NCBI GenBank assembly: GCA_029243025.1
Contig: JAQWSU010000018.1
Span: 151,558 to 215,557, forward strand
Length of the DNA: 64,000 bases
Direction: 5' to 3'
Source of the DNA: Pirellulaceae bacterium
GTDB lineage: Bacteria > Planctomycetota > Planctomycetia > Pirellulales > Pirellulaceae
Shown here: positions 55,588 to 64,000 of the stretch, one piece after another
Position numbering within the stretch: the first letter of the stretch is position 1
Layout of the letters: the number at the start of each line of letters is the position of its first letter
The notes under the pieces: model-generated
Told to the model about the DNA's origin: nothing
What the model saw: only the letters and a program-made list of their open reading frames with translations
Databases searched by the model: none
Translations under genes and position numbers: made by a program

Positions 55588-56589
55588 TTAGCGCCGATTC
55601 GATTTACGGGTGGCCAAGCGGCCACTGCCAATGTAGAAGGACGGGTCATCGATAATCCAAGGTGTCGACCAGGTTCGCCCGTCGTCACGATTGCACACAT
55701 TGAAAAAGCATGTACGGAATCGCTCTGCTTTGTAACTGTACGGAAGCTGCGAAGTCACAAAGTCCTCGGCTGTTAAATCATCGACACCTTGGCTGATGTA
55801 ATAGTGCACCATTCCGTCTCCCGAGACGGACATGCCGAGTGTCCACCAACCGGGTTCGGTGATCTCAGGACCCTTAAAATCAGCCCCGTTTCGCTTTCCG
55901 CGAATGGTAAAGAAAGCCGAATCGGCTTCATGCCGACTCTCTGCTCCGTTTCGGAACTGAATAAACATGCCGGGCCAGTAGACTTCCTTGGCAAATTCCT
56001 TCTTAGGTCGACCGCCGAAAAAGCCTCGAGATTTTTTCTTTTCCTCCGGCACCGTCCACGCGTGAGTTTCCACAGCGATTCGGAAACCAAAAGACGGACC
56101 TGATCGATCTTCCCATTCTTCGAAAGGCGGCACATAGACGCGAACGGTACAATTGGGATTTTGCGACACCGAAATCGGACCTCCCAATCTCGGGTAGCAA
56201 TTCACAATAAGATCATCCTGCTGCATCTGACCTGAACGACGACCAGGAACCCCCGACTTCAACGTTCGCATCAGCAGCGAATGCTGGCTGCCCGACAATC
56301 CGTCCTCAGGCGAAGGCACCACCTTCATGAAGTCGGGTTGCCCTCGTTTGATCCCTTCGTACCAACGACCGTTTGTCGACTTGCCGGTTGGACCACGGCG
56401 ACGTTCGTCAATCTCTTCACTACTCTTGGGAAAGTTGTGAATAAATGACCAGTTGGGATTCTCAAAATCGTCACCAACTTGATTGAGTTTTTGACCAGTG
56501 CCAGGAACAACAGGATCCGCCTGGATCGAACCCGAGGTAATAAGGGCCAATACGAGGGTCAATCCGGAAAGGAGATTCGTCTTGGTCAT
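55588..56589 (-). CDS. Secreted planctomycete protein of unknown function, beta-rich
   Basis: 333 residues with signal peptide (MTKTNLLSGLTLVLALITSG). Strand-rich segments such as SFGFRIAVETHAWTVP, VYWPGMFIQFRNGAES and GWWTLGMSVSGDGMVHYYIS read like a concanavalin-type jelly roll. A basic loop (EEKKKSRGFFGGRPKKE) splits it. AGAGGAAA lies before the ATG. No enzyme motif is visible; a binding role is only a guess. Confidence 0.8.
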   Translation of the reverse strand: MTKTNLLSGLTLVLALITSGSIQADPVVPGTGQKLNQVGDDFENPNWSFIHNFPKSSEEIDERRRGPTGKSTNGRWYEGIKRGQPDFMKVVPSPEDGLSGSQHSLLMRTLKSGVPGRRSGQMQQDDLIVNCYPRLGGPISVSQNPNCTVRVYVPPFEEWEDRSGPSFGFRIAVETHAWTVPEEKKKSRGFFGGRPKKEFAKEVYWPGMFIQFRNGAESRHEADSAFFTIRGKRNGADFKGPEITEPGWWTLGMSVSGDGMVHYYISQGVDDLTAEDFVTSQLPYSYKAERFRTCFFNVCNRDDGRTWSTPWIIDDPSFYIGSGRLATRKSNRR

Positions 56590-56892
56590 TTTTTATTTCC
56601 TCTGCCTGAAAACGGGGATGCTGGGGTCCGGTCGACACGCTCTGGAAAGACGTGCCTCGTCTGCATTTCCATCGGAATCCGTTCATCCGTCACTGCTCGT
56701 TTTTTTCCCCTGCCCGTAGTTTTCAACCGAACGGAACGGGCTTCGTGACCCGCGAGGCTTATCTAATGATTAATCTTGCCCGTCCCGGGTGAGGATGCGA
56801 ATGCATCGCCGTCAGGATCAGACAACAACCTCCCGATTCATTCTTGACTATGGTTTGCCGCTCCCTTGTCTGGTAAAATCCGCCCCGTATCG

Positions 56893-56940
56893 GTGCCAGC
56901 AATGGCGGCGAAATTAGTGCCAGCAATGGCGGCGAATCGA
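56893..56940 (+). repeat. 24-bp tandem repeat upstream of the aldehyde oxidoreductase operon
   Basis: GTGCCAGCAATGGCGGCGAA occurs at 56893-56912 and 56917-56936 identically, with 24 bp between starts. It ends about 45 bp before the first gene of the operon and could be the site of a regulator or be part of the leader. The rest of 56590-56983 (394 bp) holds no gene. Confidence 0.7.
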
Positions 56941-56983
56941 GATCAATCAAGCTTTTCGATCGGGAAAAAGAAAGCCTCTAGCC

Positions 56984-57493
56984 ATGTCAAAGATGCTTAA
57001 TATTCTTCCGGACCAATGCACCGGATGCATGCAGTGCGAGCTTGCATGTTCTTGGGTCCAGACAGGGAGCTTCCAGCCGTCACAGAGTTTAATTCGAGTC
57101 AATGTGTTTGACGAAGAGGCCAGCTACGCGCCCTACTCGTGCATTCAATGCGACGAAGCTTGGTGCATGAATGCTTGCCCCGTCAACGCCATTGCGATTG
57201 ATGATTCGACCGGAGCAAAAATTATTCTTGAATCACTTTGCATTGGCTGCCATCTGTGCACGATTGCTTGCCCGTTTGGTACGGTCTGGACCTTGCCGGA
57301 AACGGACAAAGCAGCCAAGTGCAATCTGTGCAACGGCAATCCGGCTTGCGTCACTTCATGCCCCACAGACGCCATTCAATATGTCGATACCGAAGCGTCC
57401 GGCGATTGGTTTGCTGAGTGGGGCAAAAAAGTCGCAGCGAGTTTTGAAGAAGCCAACTCAACCGACGTCATCGCACCTCGAGATGGAGAATAA
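56984..57493 (+). CDS. Four-cluster polyferredoxin subunit of aldehyde oxidoreductase (AorA-like)
   Basis: 169 residues with four Cys motifs: CTGCMQCELAC, CIQCDEAWCMNACP, CIGCHLCTIACP and CNLCNGNPACVTSCP, as in HycB/AorA-type electron-transfer proteins. It should carry electrons from the tungsten or molybdenum subunit to the FAD subunit. It overlaps none of its neighbours; the catalytic gene starts 4 bp later. It is the first gene of a four-gene operon. Confidence 0.88.
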   Translation: MSKMLNILPDQCTGCMQCELACSWVQTGSFQPSQSLIRVNVFDEEASYAPYSCIQCDEAWCMNACPVNAIAIDDSTGAKIILESLCIGCHLCTIACPFGTVWTLPETDKAAKCNLCNGNPACVTSCPTDAIQYVDTEASGDWFAEWGKKVAASFEEANSTDVIAPRDGE

Positions 57494-57497
57494 TCCA

Positions 57498-59333
57498 ATG
57501 GCCGGATGGACAGGAAAATTATTGCGAGTCAACTTGACAACCGGACAGCATCAGGTCGAAGAGGTCCACGCGACGTGGCAGCGAGACTACATCGGCGGGC
57601 GTGGACTGGCAGCGCGATATTTGCTGGAAGAAATGGACCCCACAGTCGACGCATTCTCACCCGAGAACAAAATGATTTTTGCCACGGGTCCGCTGACCGG
57701 CACGCCGGTCCCTTGCGGCGCGCGATACATGGTCGTCACCAAAGGTGCGCTGACGAACGCGATCACCACGTCGAATTCGGGAGGTCATTGGGGTCCGGAA
57801 CTGAAATTCGCAGGCTACGATCTTCTGATCCTCGAAGGCGCTGCTCCGAAGCCGAGCTATTTGTACATTTACGATGACCAAGTCGAAGTCCGCGACGCGA
57901 CAGAGTATTGGGGAAAAGGGGTCTGGAAGACCGAGGACGGCCTCCGTCGCGATCTGGGAATCCCTCAATTGCGAGTTGCCTGCATTGGTCCGGCAGGCGA
58001 GAACCGGGTTCGCTTCGCTTGCATCATGAACGACAAGCATCGTGCAGCCGGACGAGGTGGTGTGGGTGCGGTCATGGGCGCCAAGAATCTCAAAGCGATT
58101 GCCGTCCGGGGCACTGGTGGTGTGTCCATTGCCGATCCCGAATCGTTCATGAAAAGTCACTGGGAAATGCGGGCATCGATGCAAGACAATCCAGGGCGCA
58201 AATCATTTGCGGAGTTGGGGACTGCAGCAACAATCGATATGACCCAGGCTTTCGGCGGATTACCGACCCGCAATTTCCTACAGGGACAATTTGACGAATT
58301 CGAGAACCTGAATGGAAACACGATCAAAGAGACTCGACTGATCAATAACAAGGCCTGCTTCGCCTGCACAATCGCCTGCGGCCGCGTAACGCGTTTGGGA
58401 GAACATTCCGAAAAATTCCTCGTCAATATGCATCCGCGCAATTGGCGTATGGCGGGTGAAGGTCCCGAATATGAAACGGCGTGGGCATTAGGTGCAGACG
58501 CAGGCATCGGCGACCTCGATGCAGTGCTGAAAGCAAATTGGCTATGCAACGACTTGGGCATGGATCCGATCTCGATGGGTGCCACCCTCGCGGCCGCGAT
58601 GGAACTGTACGAAGCCGGCACGATCACGGACCAAATGGTCGAAATGCCGCTGAATTTTGGCTCCGAAGAAGCGCTCATTCGAATGACAGAGGCCACCGCC
58701 TACCGAGAAGGCTTTGGAAACGCACTGGCTGAGGGCTCAAAGCGAATGAGTGAAAAGCTCAAACAACCGCAAGTCTTCATGGGCAGCAAAGGGCAAGAAT
58801 TCCCTGCGTACGACCCACGTGGTTTCCAGGGCATGGGAGTCGCCTACGCCACGTGCAACCGTGGCGGTTGCCACCTGCGTGCCTGGACGCCGGGACCAGA
58901 AACAAGCGGTGAAATGGATCCGCATGAGACAAAAGGCAAAGGTCAGTGGGTGGCCCACGAGCAAGATCGAACGACCGCCCATGACAACACGGGACTTTGT
59001 CTGTTCGTGGGGGGTGCCGGTGGCCCCTTGGAAACCTTTGTTCCTTGCACAACGGCGGCCACGGGCGTCTCCTTCACCGTCGACTCGTTCTTGAAAGCCG
59101 GTGAACGCACTTGGAACCTCGAGCGAATCTGGAACACGAAAGCCGGCCTGACCAAGGCCGACGATTCACTCCCTAAGCGATTACTGAAAGAAGCTCACAA
59201 GACAGGTCCTTCCGCCGGTGTGACCGTCGATCTGGAAAGTATGCTTACCGATTACTACCAGGAGCGAGGCTGGGACAAAGAGGGCATTCCAAGCCAAGAA
59301 AAACTGATCGAACTGGGTCTGGAATCTCTGTAA
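57498..59333 (+). CDS. Aldehyde oxidoreductase catalytic subunit (AOR family, tungsten or molybdenum)
   Basis: 611 residues, the usual length. MAGWTGKLLRVNLTTGQ opens the family; YIGGRGLAARYL, NSGGHWGPELKFAGYD and GRGGVGAVMGAKNLKA line the pterin site; CFACTIACG gives three [4Fe-4S] ligands (C-x2-C-x3-C), and the Cys in TGLCLFVGG is the fourth. The enzyme oxidises aldehydes to acids with a metal-bispyranopterin cofactor. The start at 57498 has GGAGAA upstream; the open frame back to 57171 runs across the ferredoxin and is not used. Metal identity cannot be told from sequence. Confidence 0.93.
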   Translation: MAGWTGKLLRVNLTTGQHQVEEVHATWQRDYIGGRGLAARYLLEEMDPTVDAFSPENKMIFATGPLTGTPVPCGARYMVVTKGALTNAITTSNSGGHWGPELKFAGYDLLILEGAAPKPSYLYIYDDQVEVRDATEYWGKGVWKTEDGLRRDLGIPQLRVACIGPAGENRVRFACIMNDKHRAAGRGGVGAVMGAKNLKAIAVRGTGGVSIADPESFMKSHWEMRASMQDNPGRKSFAELGTAATIDMTQAFGGLPTRNFLQGQFDEFENLNGNTIKETRLINNKACFACTIACGRVTRLGEHSEKFLVNMHPRNWRMAGEGPEYETAWALGADAGIGDLDAVLKANWLCNDLGMDPISMGATLAAAMELYEAGTITDQMVEMPLNFGSEEALIRMTEATAYREGFGNALAEGSKRMSEKLKQPQVFMGSKGQEFPAYDPRGFQGMGVAYATCNRGGCHLRAWTPGPETSGEMDPHETKGKGQWVAHEQDRTTAHDNTGLCLFVGGAGGPLETFVPCTTAATGVSFTVDSFLKAGERTWNLERIWNTKAGLTKADDSLPKRLLKEAHKTGPSAGVTVDLESMLTDYYQERGWDKEGIPSQEKLIELGLESL

Positions 59334-59402
59334 GCATTGTAAAAACGCGTCGCACATCGAACCAACACACACGCCCAAATGGGTCTCATACAGGTCGAAA
59401 TC

Positions 59403-60788
59403 ATGGCCAAACAACTTGTCATTATCGGAGGTGGTCCCGCCGCCACCAACGCGATCGAAACGATTCGTCAGTACAACACAGACGATCAAATCACCTTGAT
59501 CTGCGACGAGCTGGCTCATTCCCGCATGGCGCTGCCTTACTGGCTGGCAGGATCGATTCCCGAAACACAAACTCACACCGCAGACGCCAACTGGTTTTCC
59601 AAATTAAAGGTCGATGCAAAAATCGGCCAACGCGTCACCAGACTGGACGACCAAGCCAAGAAACTAACATTGTCTGATGAGAGCCAAATCGAGTTTGACG
59701 AATTGTTGATCGCCACCGGTTCGCGACCTTTGGAGCTACCCATTCCAGGCGCTGATCTGCCCGGCGTTCATTATCTCTGGACCCTCAAGGACACCGAAGC
59801 CGTCCTGGCCGCAGCAGCTCAACAAGACAAACCACGTATCGTGATGATTGGAGCCGGCTTTATCGGTCTGATTGTGTTGAACGCCATGTTCAAACGTGGC
59901 TGGAATCTAGCAGTCATCGAACGTGAAAATTATCTTCTCCCGCGGATGTTGAACCAGGATGCCGCAAAGATACTGGCAAGCTGGTTGCAAGCTCGAAACA
60001 TCCCGATCCATCTTAATACGGGTGCTCACTCCATTACCGCCCACGAAGATGGTAGCAAACGCGTCATCCTTGCGGATGGTGGTGAGATTGCCGCCGACAT
60101 CGTGATTGTTGCCACCGGAGTCCAACCGAATATCGAACTCGCCAAGGGAACTTCGCTGCAAACCGATCATGGGATTCTGGTCGATGACCACCTGCGAACC
60201 AACGTTCCCTGCATCTATGCAGCCGGAGATGTGGCCCAGGGCCCCAACCTGTTGGATGGGAGCCGGGCGATTCATGCAATTCAAACTACGGCTGTCGACC
60301 ATGGAAGAGTGGCGGGCGCTAATATGGCCGGCCAGGAGATCACCTATTGCGGCAGCCTCTCCATGAATGTGCTCGACGTCTGTCAACTGCAGTGCGCCAG
60401 CTTCGGTACCTGGGACGACCTCTCAGCTGAACCGATTACGATTTGCAATCCCGAAGGGTCGATTTACCGGCGATTTTTGATCACCGACAGTCGCATCACG
60501 GGAGCGATGTTCGTCGGTCAAGCAAACGATGTGGGAATGCTGACCGATGTGGGCATGGTCAAAGGGATCATCCAAACACAAGCCGACTTGGGTGACTGGA
60601 TCAATTTCTTACGAGAGAACCCCTTCGACGTTCGGCGAGCATTTGTTGGTGCTCGTATCCCCGAGCAGCTGGCAAGCAAGACGCTGCTGGGGCGCCCCAC
60701 CCAAAACCGCAACTTCCGCTTCGGCAATGCGGAGATCAAACACCAGCCGGGCCCCCAGCATTCAGCTTACGTCAACACCAAGTCATAA
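59403..60788 (+). CDS. FAD/NAD oxidoreductase subunit (AorC-like)
   Basis: 461 residues. VIIGGGPAATNAIETI is the FAD motif, VMIGAGFIGLIVLNA the NAD motif, and CIYAAGDVAQG the second FAD contact. A 130-residue tail follows the Rossmann pair. In Aromatoleum-type AOR complexes such a subunit passes electrons between the polyferredoxin and NAD; the gene order here is the same. The start at 59403 is preferred because the first eight residues of the longer frame lack support. It lies 69 bp after the catalytic gene. Confidence 0.87.
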   Translation: MAKQLVIIGGGPAATNAIETIRQYNTDDQITLICDELAHSRMALPYWLAGSIPETQTHTADANWFSKLKVDAKIGQRVTRLDDQAKKLTLSDESQIEFDELLIATGSRPLELPIPGADLPGVHYLWTLKDTEAVLAAAAQQDKPRIVMIGAGFIGLIVLNAMFKRGWNLAVIERENYLLPRMLNQDAAKILASWLQARNIPIHLNTGAHSITAHEDGSKRVILADGGEIAADIVIVATGVQPNIELAKGTSLQTDHGILVDDHLRTNVPCIYAAGDVAQGPNLLDGSRAIHAIQTTAVDHGRVAGANMAGQEITYCGSLSMNVLDVCQLQCASFGTWDDLSAEPITICNPEGSIYRRFLITDSRITGAMFVGQANDVGMLTDVGMVKGIIQTQADLGDWINFLRENPFDVRRAFVGARIPEQLASKTLLGRPTQNRNFRFGNAEIKHQPGPQHSAYVNTKS

Positions 60789-60833
60789 CACGACCCACTC
60801 ACAAGCCGTTTTCAGCAGGAAGGTCTCGCATCG

Positions 60834-61061
60834 ATGATCGTGCAGCTTAAACTGATGGGCATGCTGAAGGATCAGTCTCCCCCAGGCGATCAAATCGAAA
60901 TCAACGACCAGGCAACAATCAGCGACCTGCTCGCGTCTTTGTCGATTGACGCCAACACCGTCCACGTGTTTACCGTGAATGGCAAGCTGGAACGCGATAA
61001 GGGACGTAGCTTGGCAAATGGAGACGAATTGGCAGTCTTTCCGCCGGTGGGTGGCGGTTAG
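60834..61061 (+). CDS. MoaD/ThiS-family small sulfur carrier
   Basis: 75 residues, ubiquitin-like. VQLKLMGMLKDQSPP and VFTVNGKLERDKGRSL lead to the C-terminal FPPVGGG, whose Gly-Gly is activated and thiocarboxylated. It supplies the dithiolene sulfur of the pterin cofactor, and a dedicated copy is common beside AOR genes (AorD position). It starts 45 bp after the FAD gene and ends 15 bp before the convergent antiporter. Confidence 0.9.
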   Translation: MIVQLKLMGMLKDQSPPGDQIEINDQATISDLLASLSIDANTVHVFTVNGKLERDKGRSLANGDELAVFPPVGGG

Positions 61062-61076
61062 TCACCAGTTGGTCTC

Positions 61077-62900
61077 TCAATTGGCCTCACCGTCGCGCGG
61101 ATCAACGAGCGCAATCACCGTTTGGCCGGGCTTCGGCTGCAACTCGGTGTTGGCGGTTGCTAGGCTCAATTGCTTGTTGTCCGCCAAGACTCCCATCAGC
61201 ACGGTCGTGTCGCCATATAATTTCAAGAAATCCTCGTAAGTAAACTCCTTCGTGATTTTCGTCTTCTTGACCTGCGCCCCCATCGCCACTCGAAAGGATA
61301 GTTTCGAGTGAGTCGCGTCTTGCCCGAAAAGATAGCGTCCCCGATTATGCGCCGAAGTTTCTCGACGACCAGCAACGATTTCGCGAAACGGTAACTGGTA
61401 GACTTCTCCACGACCGAACAGTGGAGCGTATTCCATCGCAGCCAGCGTGTTGAGGTCGTCATTGGGCGTTACCGCGAGTAGCCGACCAATCCCTCCGAGA
61501 TCCGTTTCCTCCATGTAGTCCGACACCACACTTGCACACGAACTTGGCAATCCCAACATACGAGCCTCGGAAACGTGCCGGAAATTTGTGTCAACAACCA
61601 GTACGGGGATGTCTTCCTCGTAAATCGCCTTCGCCAAGGGCAAGACCCAGGGAGAGCCTCCCGCAAATAAGACCCCCTGATGATTCTTCACGGCGAGACC
61701 CAAGAAACGAGCCAACGGAGCCGCGGCCAAACCGTAGAAAGTGACGGTTCCGACAATCACCAAGAATGTCAGAGAAACAATCTGATCAGCGTTTTTCAAT
61801 TCGGCAAGGTCACCATAATGCGAGCTAATTTCTAAAGCAAATACAGAAGAGACAGCGGCCGCTACAATTCCCCGCGGAGCGAGAAAGGCCAAGAAGCAAC
61901 GCTCGTTCCACGTCAATTCACTCCTCCAGGTTGATACCAGCGCCGCCAGCGGACGAACAACAAGGATCAAAGCAGCTACAAACGCTAAGCCACCCCAACC
62001 AAGTTCGACGATATCCGTGAATTGAATTCGGGCCGCCAGTACAATAAACAAGCAAGAGATAAGTAGCACGCGCAAATTCTCTTTGAATTCAACGACGTGA
62101 TTAACGGGAATCGTTTTTTGGTTGGCCAAGGCGATGCCCAGAATGGTCACCGTCACCAGCCCCGCTTCATGGGCAATTTGGTTGCTCAATGCAAAGGCGC
62201 CCACAGCTGCAGCCAGAAATACGGAATTGTGCAAGAAATCCGGGATCCAATAACGTCGCATTAACTGGACGAGAGCAAACGCGACCCCAAGCCCCAGTCC
62301 GATCCCTACCAATAGAATTTTGAGCAGCACCCAAACGACTTCATCGCTCTTACCAACCACCATGGCATCAAAAACCAACACCGCAAGCACCGCACCGATT
62401 GGATCGATGACGATGCCCTCCCACTTGATCACGGAACCAATTCGTCGGTGTGGGCGCACATGCCGAAGCAAGGGGGTAATCACCGTTGGCCCAGTCACAA
62501 TCAAGATGGCACCGATCAAAGTCGCCGTGCGGTAGTCCACACCAACGAATAGGTAGGCGGCCAAACCGGCGAGGCCCCAGGTCACCAATGCTCCCAGAGT
62601 CACCAGTCTTAGCAAAACACTGCCCGAATCTTCCAGATCTCGGAAACGCAGCGTTAGCCCGCCCTCGAACATGATCACCGAAACGGCAAGAGCGACAATC
62701 GGAAACAGCAGATCGGTTGTCAGAATCTCATCCGTGATCGTTTTCCCAGCCAATGACGGGTCATCACCACACAACCAGCCGACGAGAAATCCGAAAGCCA
62801 ACAATAACAGAATGGAAGGGAGTCGTAGCCGCCAAGCAAGCCATTGAGCAGCAATGCCAAGTCCCAGTACGGCACTTAAAAAAACAAGCGGCTCTCTCAA
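61077..62900 (-). CDS. Sodium/proton antiporter (CPA family) with RCK-like C-terminal domain
   Basis: 607 residues, about 12 membrane helices in the first 400. IMFEGGLTLRFRDLED, VTGPTVITPLLRHV and KWEGIVIDPIGAVLAVLVF (Asp pair region) are the CPA1 transport motifs. The tail has a Rossmann-like part (GVLFAGGSPWVLPLAKAI, VLVVDTNFRHVSEARMLG) and a TrkA-C-like end (GQTVIALVDPRD). It exchanges cations for protons and may be gated by nucleotide. TTG 62900 has CAGGAG five bases upstream and puts the first helix at the N-terminus; the frame is open to 63023. Confidence 0.9.
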   Translation of the reverse strand: MREPLVFLSAVLGLGIAAQWLAWRLRLPSILLLLAFGFLVGWLCGDDPSLAGKTITDEILTTDLLFPIVALAVSVIMFEGGLTLRFRDLEDSGSVLLRLVTLGALVTWGLAGLAAYLFVGVDYRTATLIGAILIVTGPTVITPLLRHVRPHRRIGSVIKWEGIVIDPIGAVLAVLVFDAMVVGKSDEVVWVLLKILLVGIGLGLGVAFALVQLMRRYWIPDFLHNSVFLAAAVGAFALSNQIAHEAGLVTVTILGIALANQKTIPVNHVVEFKENLRVLLISCLFIVLAARIQFTDIVELGWGGLAFVAALILVVRPLAALVSTWRSELTWNERCFLAFLAPRGIVAAAVSSVFALEISSHYGDLAELKNADQIVSLTFLVIVGTVTFYGLAAAPLARFLGLAVKNHQGVLFAGGSPWVLPLAKAIYEEDIPVLVVDTNFRHVSEARMLGLPSSCASVVSDYMEETDLGGIGRLLAVTPNDDLNTLAAMEYAPLFGRGEVYQLPFREIVAGRRETSAHNRGRYLFGQDATHSKLSFRVAMGAQVKKTKITKEFTYEDFLKLYGDTTVLMGVLADNKQLSLATANTELQPKPGQTVIALVDPRDGEAN

Positions 62901-63242
62901 AGGAAACTCCTGATTCGGGTTGATTTCATCTGCTGCAGCAAGTTGGCGAAAATCAATCGTTTTGACAAGCCGAATTCGCCCCAGCCAGACGGGAGCAGAT
63001 TTTTTGAGCCTTCCGACAACCAACTTGGGGATTGCGACGGATCCGGTTAGCTCAAAACTTCCCTCATCACACCCTACCCAAGTAAATCATCCCACCTTGT
63101 CCTAAGACACGACATGTGTCGGCCAGAGGCGGGGTTGGTTGATCCAGCCCGCCGCGGGTCGCACCACTTTCATTCAGCCCGCACTCGGGCAACGAAAACA
63201 GCACGCGTGACACGTGCTGTCAGTCAGATCAGCGCCGGCCAT

Positions 63243-63881
63243 CTAGGGAGCCGGATTCGCATCCTGAGAACTTTCATCGCCTTCGGCCGGTGCCTTGAAC
63301 GTCAGCGAGGCCGAGTTGATACAATAGCGCAAACCGGTCGGCTGTGGACCATCCTCGAAGACGTGCCCAAGATGTGAATCACATCGGTTGCAATGAACTT
63401 CCGTGCGTCGCATAAAGAAAGTGTTATCACTCGTCTCGCCAACATACCGAGACTTCAATGGTTCGTAGAAGCTCGGCCAACCCGTGCCGGATTTGAATTT
63501 TGTTTCGGAAGAAAACAATGGCAAATCACAACCAACGCAATAGTAAACCCCTTGCTTCTTGTTGTCCCAAAGCTCTCCGCTAAAGGCTCGCTCGGTCCCA
63601 TGCTTCCGAGTCACATGAAACTGATCAGGAGTCAACAATTGCTCCCACTCGCTCTCACTTCGCTCAATCTTGGTCAAGTCGTATTCGATGGCTGCCTGGC
63701 TGGCATCACCGCCCTGATTCTCTTGCGCCTTTCCCACAGTTTTTTCCTCCTCGCCTTCCCCGTTTGAAACCTTGGTCAAATCAGCACTCGTCGAATTGGA
63801 AGACCCCGGCGTACTCGCTTGCTGGCAGCCCAGCAAGATCGATGCACTCAGGCAAGCGGCCAACAGAATCTGGCATCTCAT
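63243..63881 (-). CDS. msrB: Peptide methionine-R-sulfoxide reductase, lipoprotein form
   Basis: 212 residues. The signal ends in a lipobox-like LLGC (MRCQILLAACLSASILLGCQ), so the protein is probably anchored outside the cytoplasm by a lipid. A Ser/Glu-rich spacer leads to MsrB at about 78-195: the zinc Cys pairs CVGC and CNRC, SGTGWPSF, and the catalytic Cys in RYCINSASL. It repairs oxidised methionine (R form). GAGGAA lies before the ATG. An anchored spacer of about 55 residues is unusual for MsrB. Confidence 0.92.
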   Translation of the reverse strand: MRCQILLAACLSASILLGCQQASTPGSSNSTSADLTKVSNGEGEEEKTVGKAQENQGGDASQAAIEYDLTKIERSESEWEQLLTPDQFHVTRKHGTERAFSGELWDNKKQGVYYCVGCDLPLFSSETKFKSGTGWPSFYEPLKSRYVGETSDNTFFMRRTEVHCNRCDSHLGHVFEDGPQPTGLRYCINSASLTFKAPAEGDESSQDANPAP

Positions 63882-64000
63882 TCGTTCAATTCCTCACTGT
63901 TTGTAGACCGTTCAAATTAGCTCGTCAGCTGATTATAGGCGCGACTCGCGACTCGGTAGAGACCGAATCACTTTCGGGACACAGAAAAGCGCAGCCAATC
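63882..64000. other. Window end, no feature
   Basis: 119 bp upstream of the MsrB start; the promoter should lie here but no clear -35/-10 pair is seen. Confidence 0.4.

Noticed and set aside
57171-57497. N-terminal extension of the aldehyde oxidoreductase
   Set aside because: The extension overlaps the ferredoxin gene in another frame, and the family begins at MAGWTGKLLRVNL with a ribosome binding site.

Overview
The window reads as chromosomal DNA of a planctomycete (Planctomycetota, Pirellulales-like). Diagnostic signs are the secreted cytochrome/DUF1549/DUF1553 protein followed by a DUF1501 protein, an ECF-type sigma factor overlapping a Ser/Thr kinase gene with a C-terminal tetratricopeptide-like region, several secreted proteins with no match outside this phylum that I can name, and integrase remnants at tRNA genes. 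The assignment comes from gene content read by eye, not from a database search.

Positions 1 to about 24.8 kb are accessory DNA. They hold a very large glycoside hydrolase (GH32-like domain joined to an alpha-barrel-like half), a second large hydrolase of alpha-glucuronidase type, a BlaI-type repressor with an M56 membrane peptidase and a clear promoter/operator, a chimeric-looking secreted protein, a decayed DUF1549 fragment, and a pair of 92-bp direct repeats that bracket the hydrolase/M56/BlaI block. Then come the DUF1549/DUF1553 and DUF1501 pair, a uronate-dehydrogenase-like reductase, a small winged-helix protein, a tyrosine recombinase beside a 3' fragment of tRNA-Pro, a membrane-anchored HEAT-repeat protein, about 1.2 kb of nearly empty DNA, and the remnant of a second tyrosine recombinase whose reading frame ends inside an intact tRNA-Lys at 24753-24825. 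The tRNA-Lys is the most likely right boundary of the island. The two large hydrolases look richer in G+C than the rest by eye.

From 25 kb on, the genes look like stable chromosome. An ethanolamine block (eutH, eutA and a eutB-eutC gene fusion) has no microcompartment shell genes next to it. It is flanked by a divergent ATPase/acetyltransferase fusion and a convergent sigma-54 activator. Then follow fabI, a Nudix hydrolase, a secreted metallopeptidase-like protein, the phospholipid pair plsC-cdsA, a glycosyltransferase and a polysaccharide deacetylase, a solitary DNA methyltransferase, a TIM-barrel isomerase, a ferredoxin, lysA, a secreted protein with a strong terminator, infA, a Cys/Met-metabolism PLP enzyme, the sigma/kinase pair and a lactate-racemase-domain protein.

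The last part holds a secreted phosphatase/nuclease-fold protein, an unknown secreted protein, and a four-gene tungsten/molybdenum aldehyde oxidoreductase operon (polyferredoxin, catalytic subunit, FAD subunit, MoaD-like protein) arranged like aorABCD. Then come a sodium/proton antiporter and a lipoprotein MsrB. Ethanolamine lyase releases acetaldehyde, and an aldehyde oxidoreductase of this type could oxidise it, so the two blocks may be metabolically linked although they lie 25 kb apart. That link is inference.
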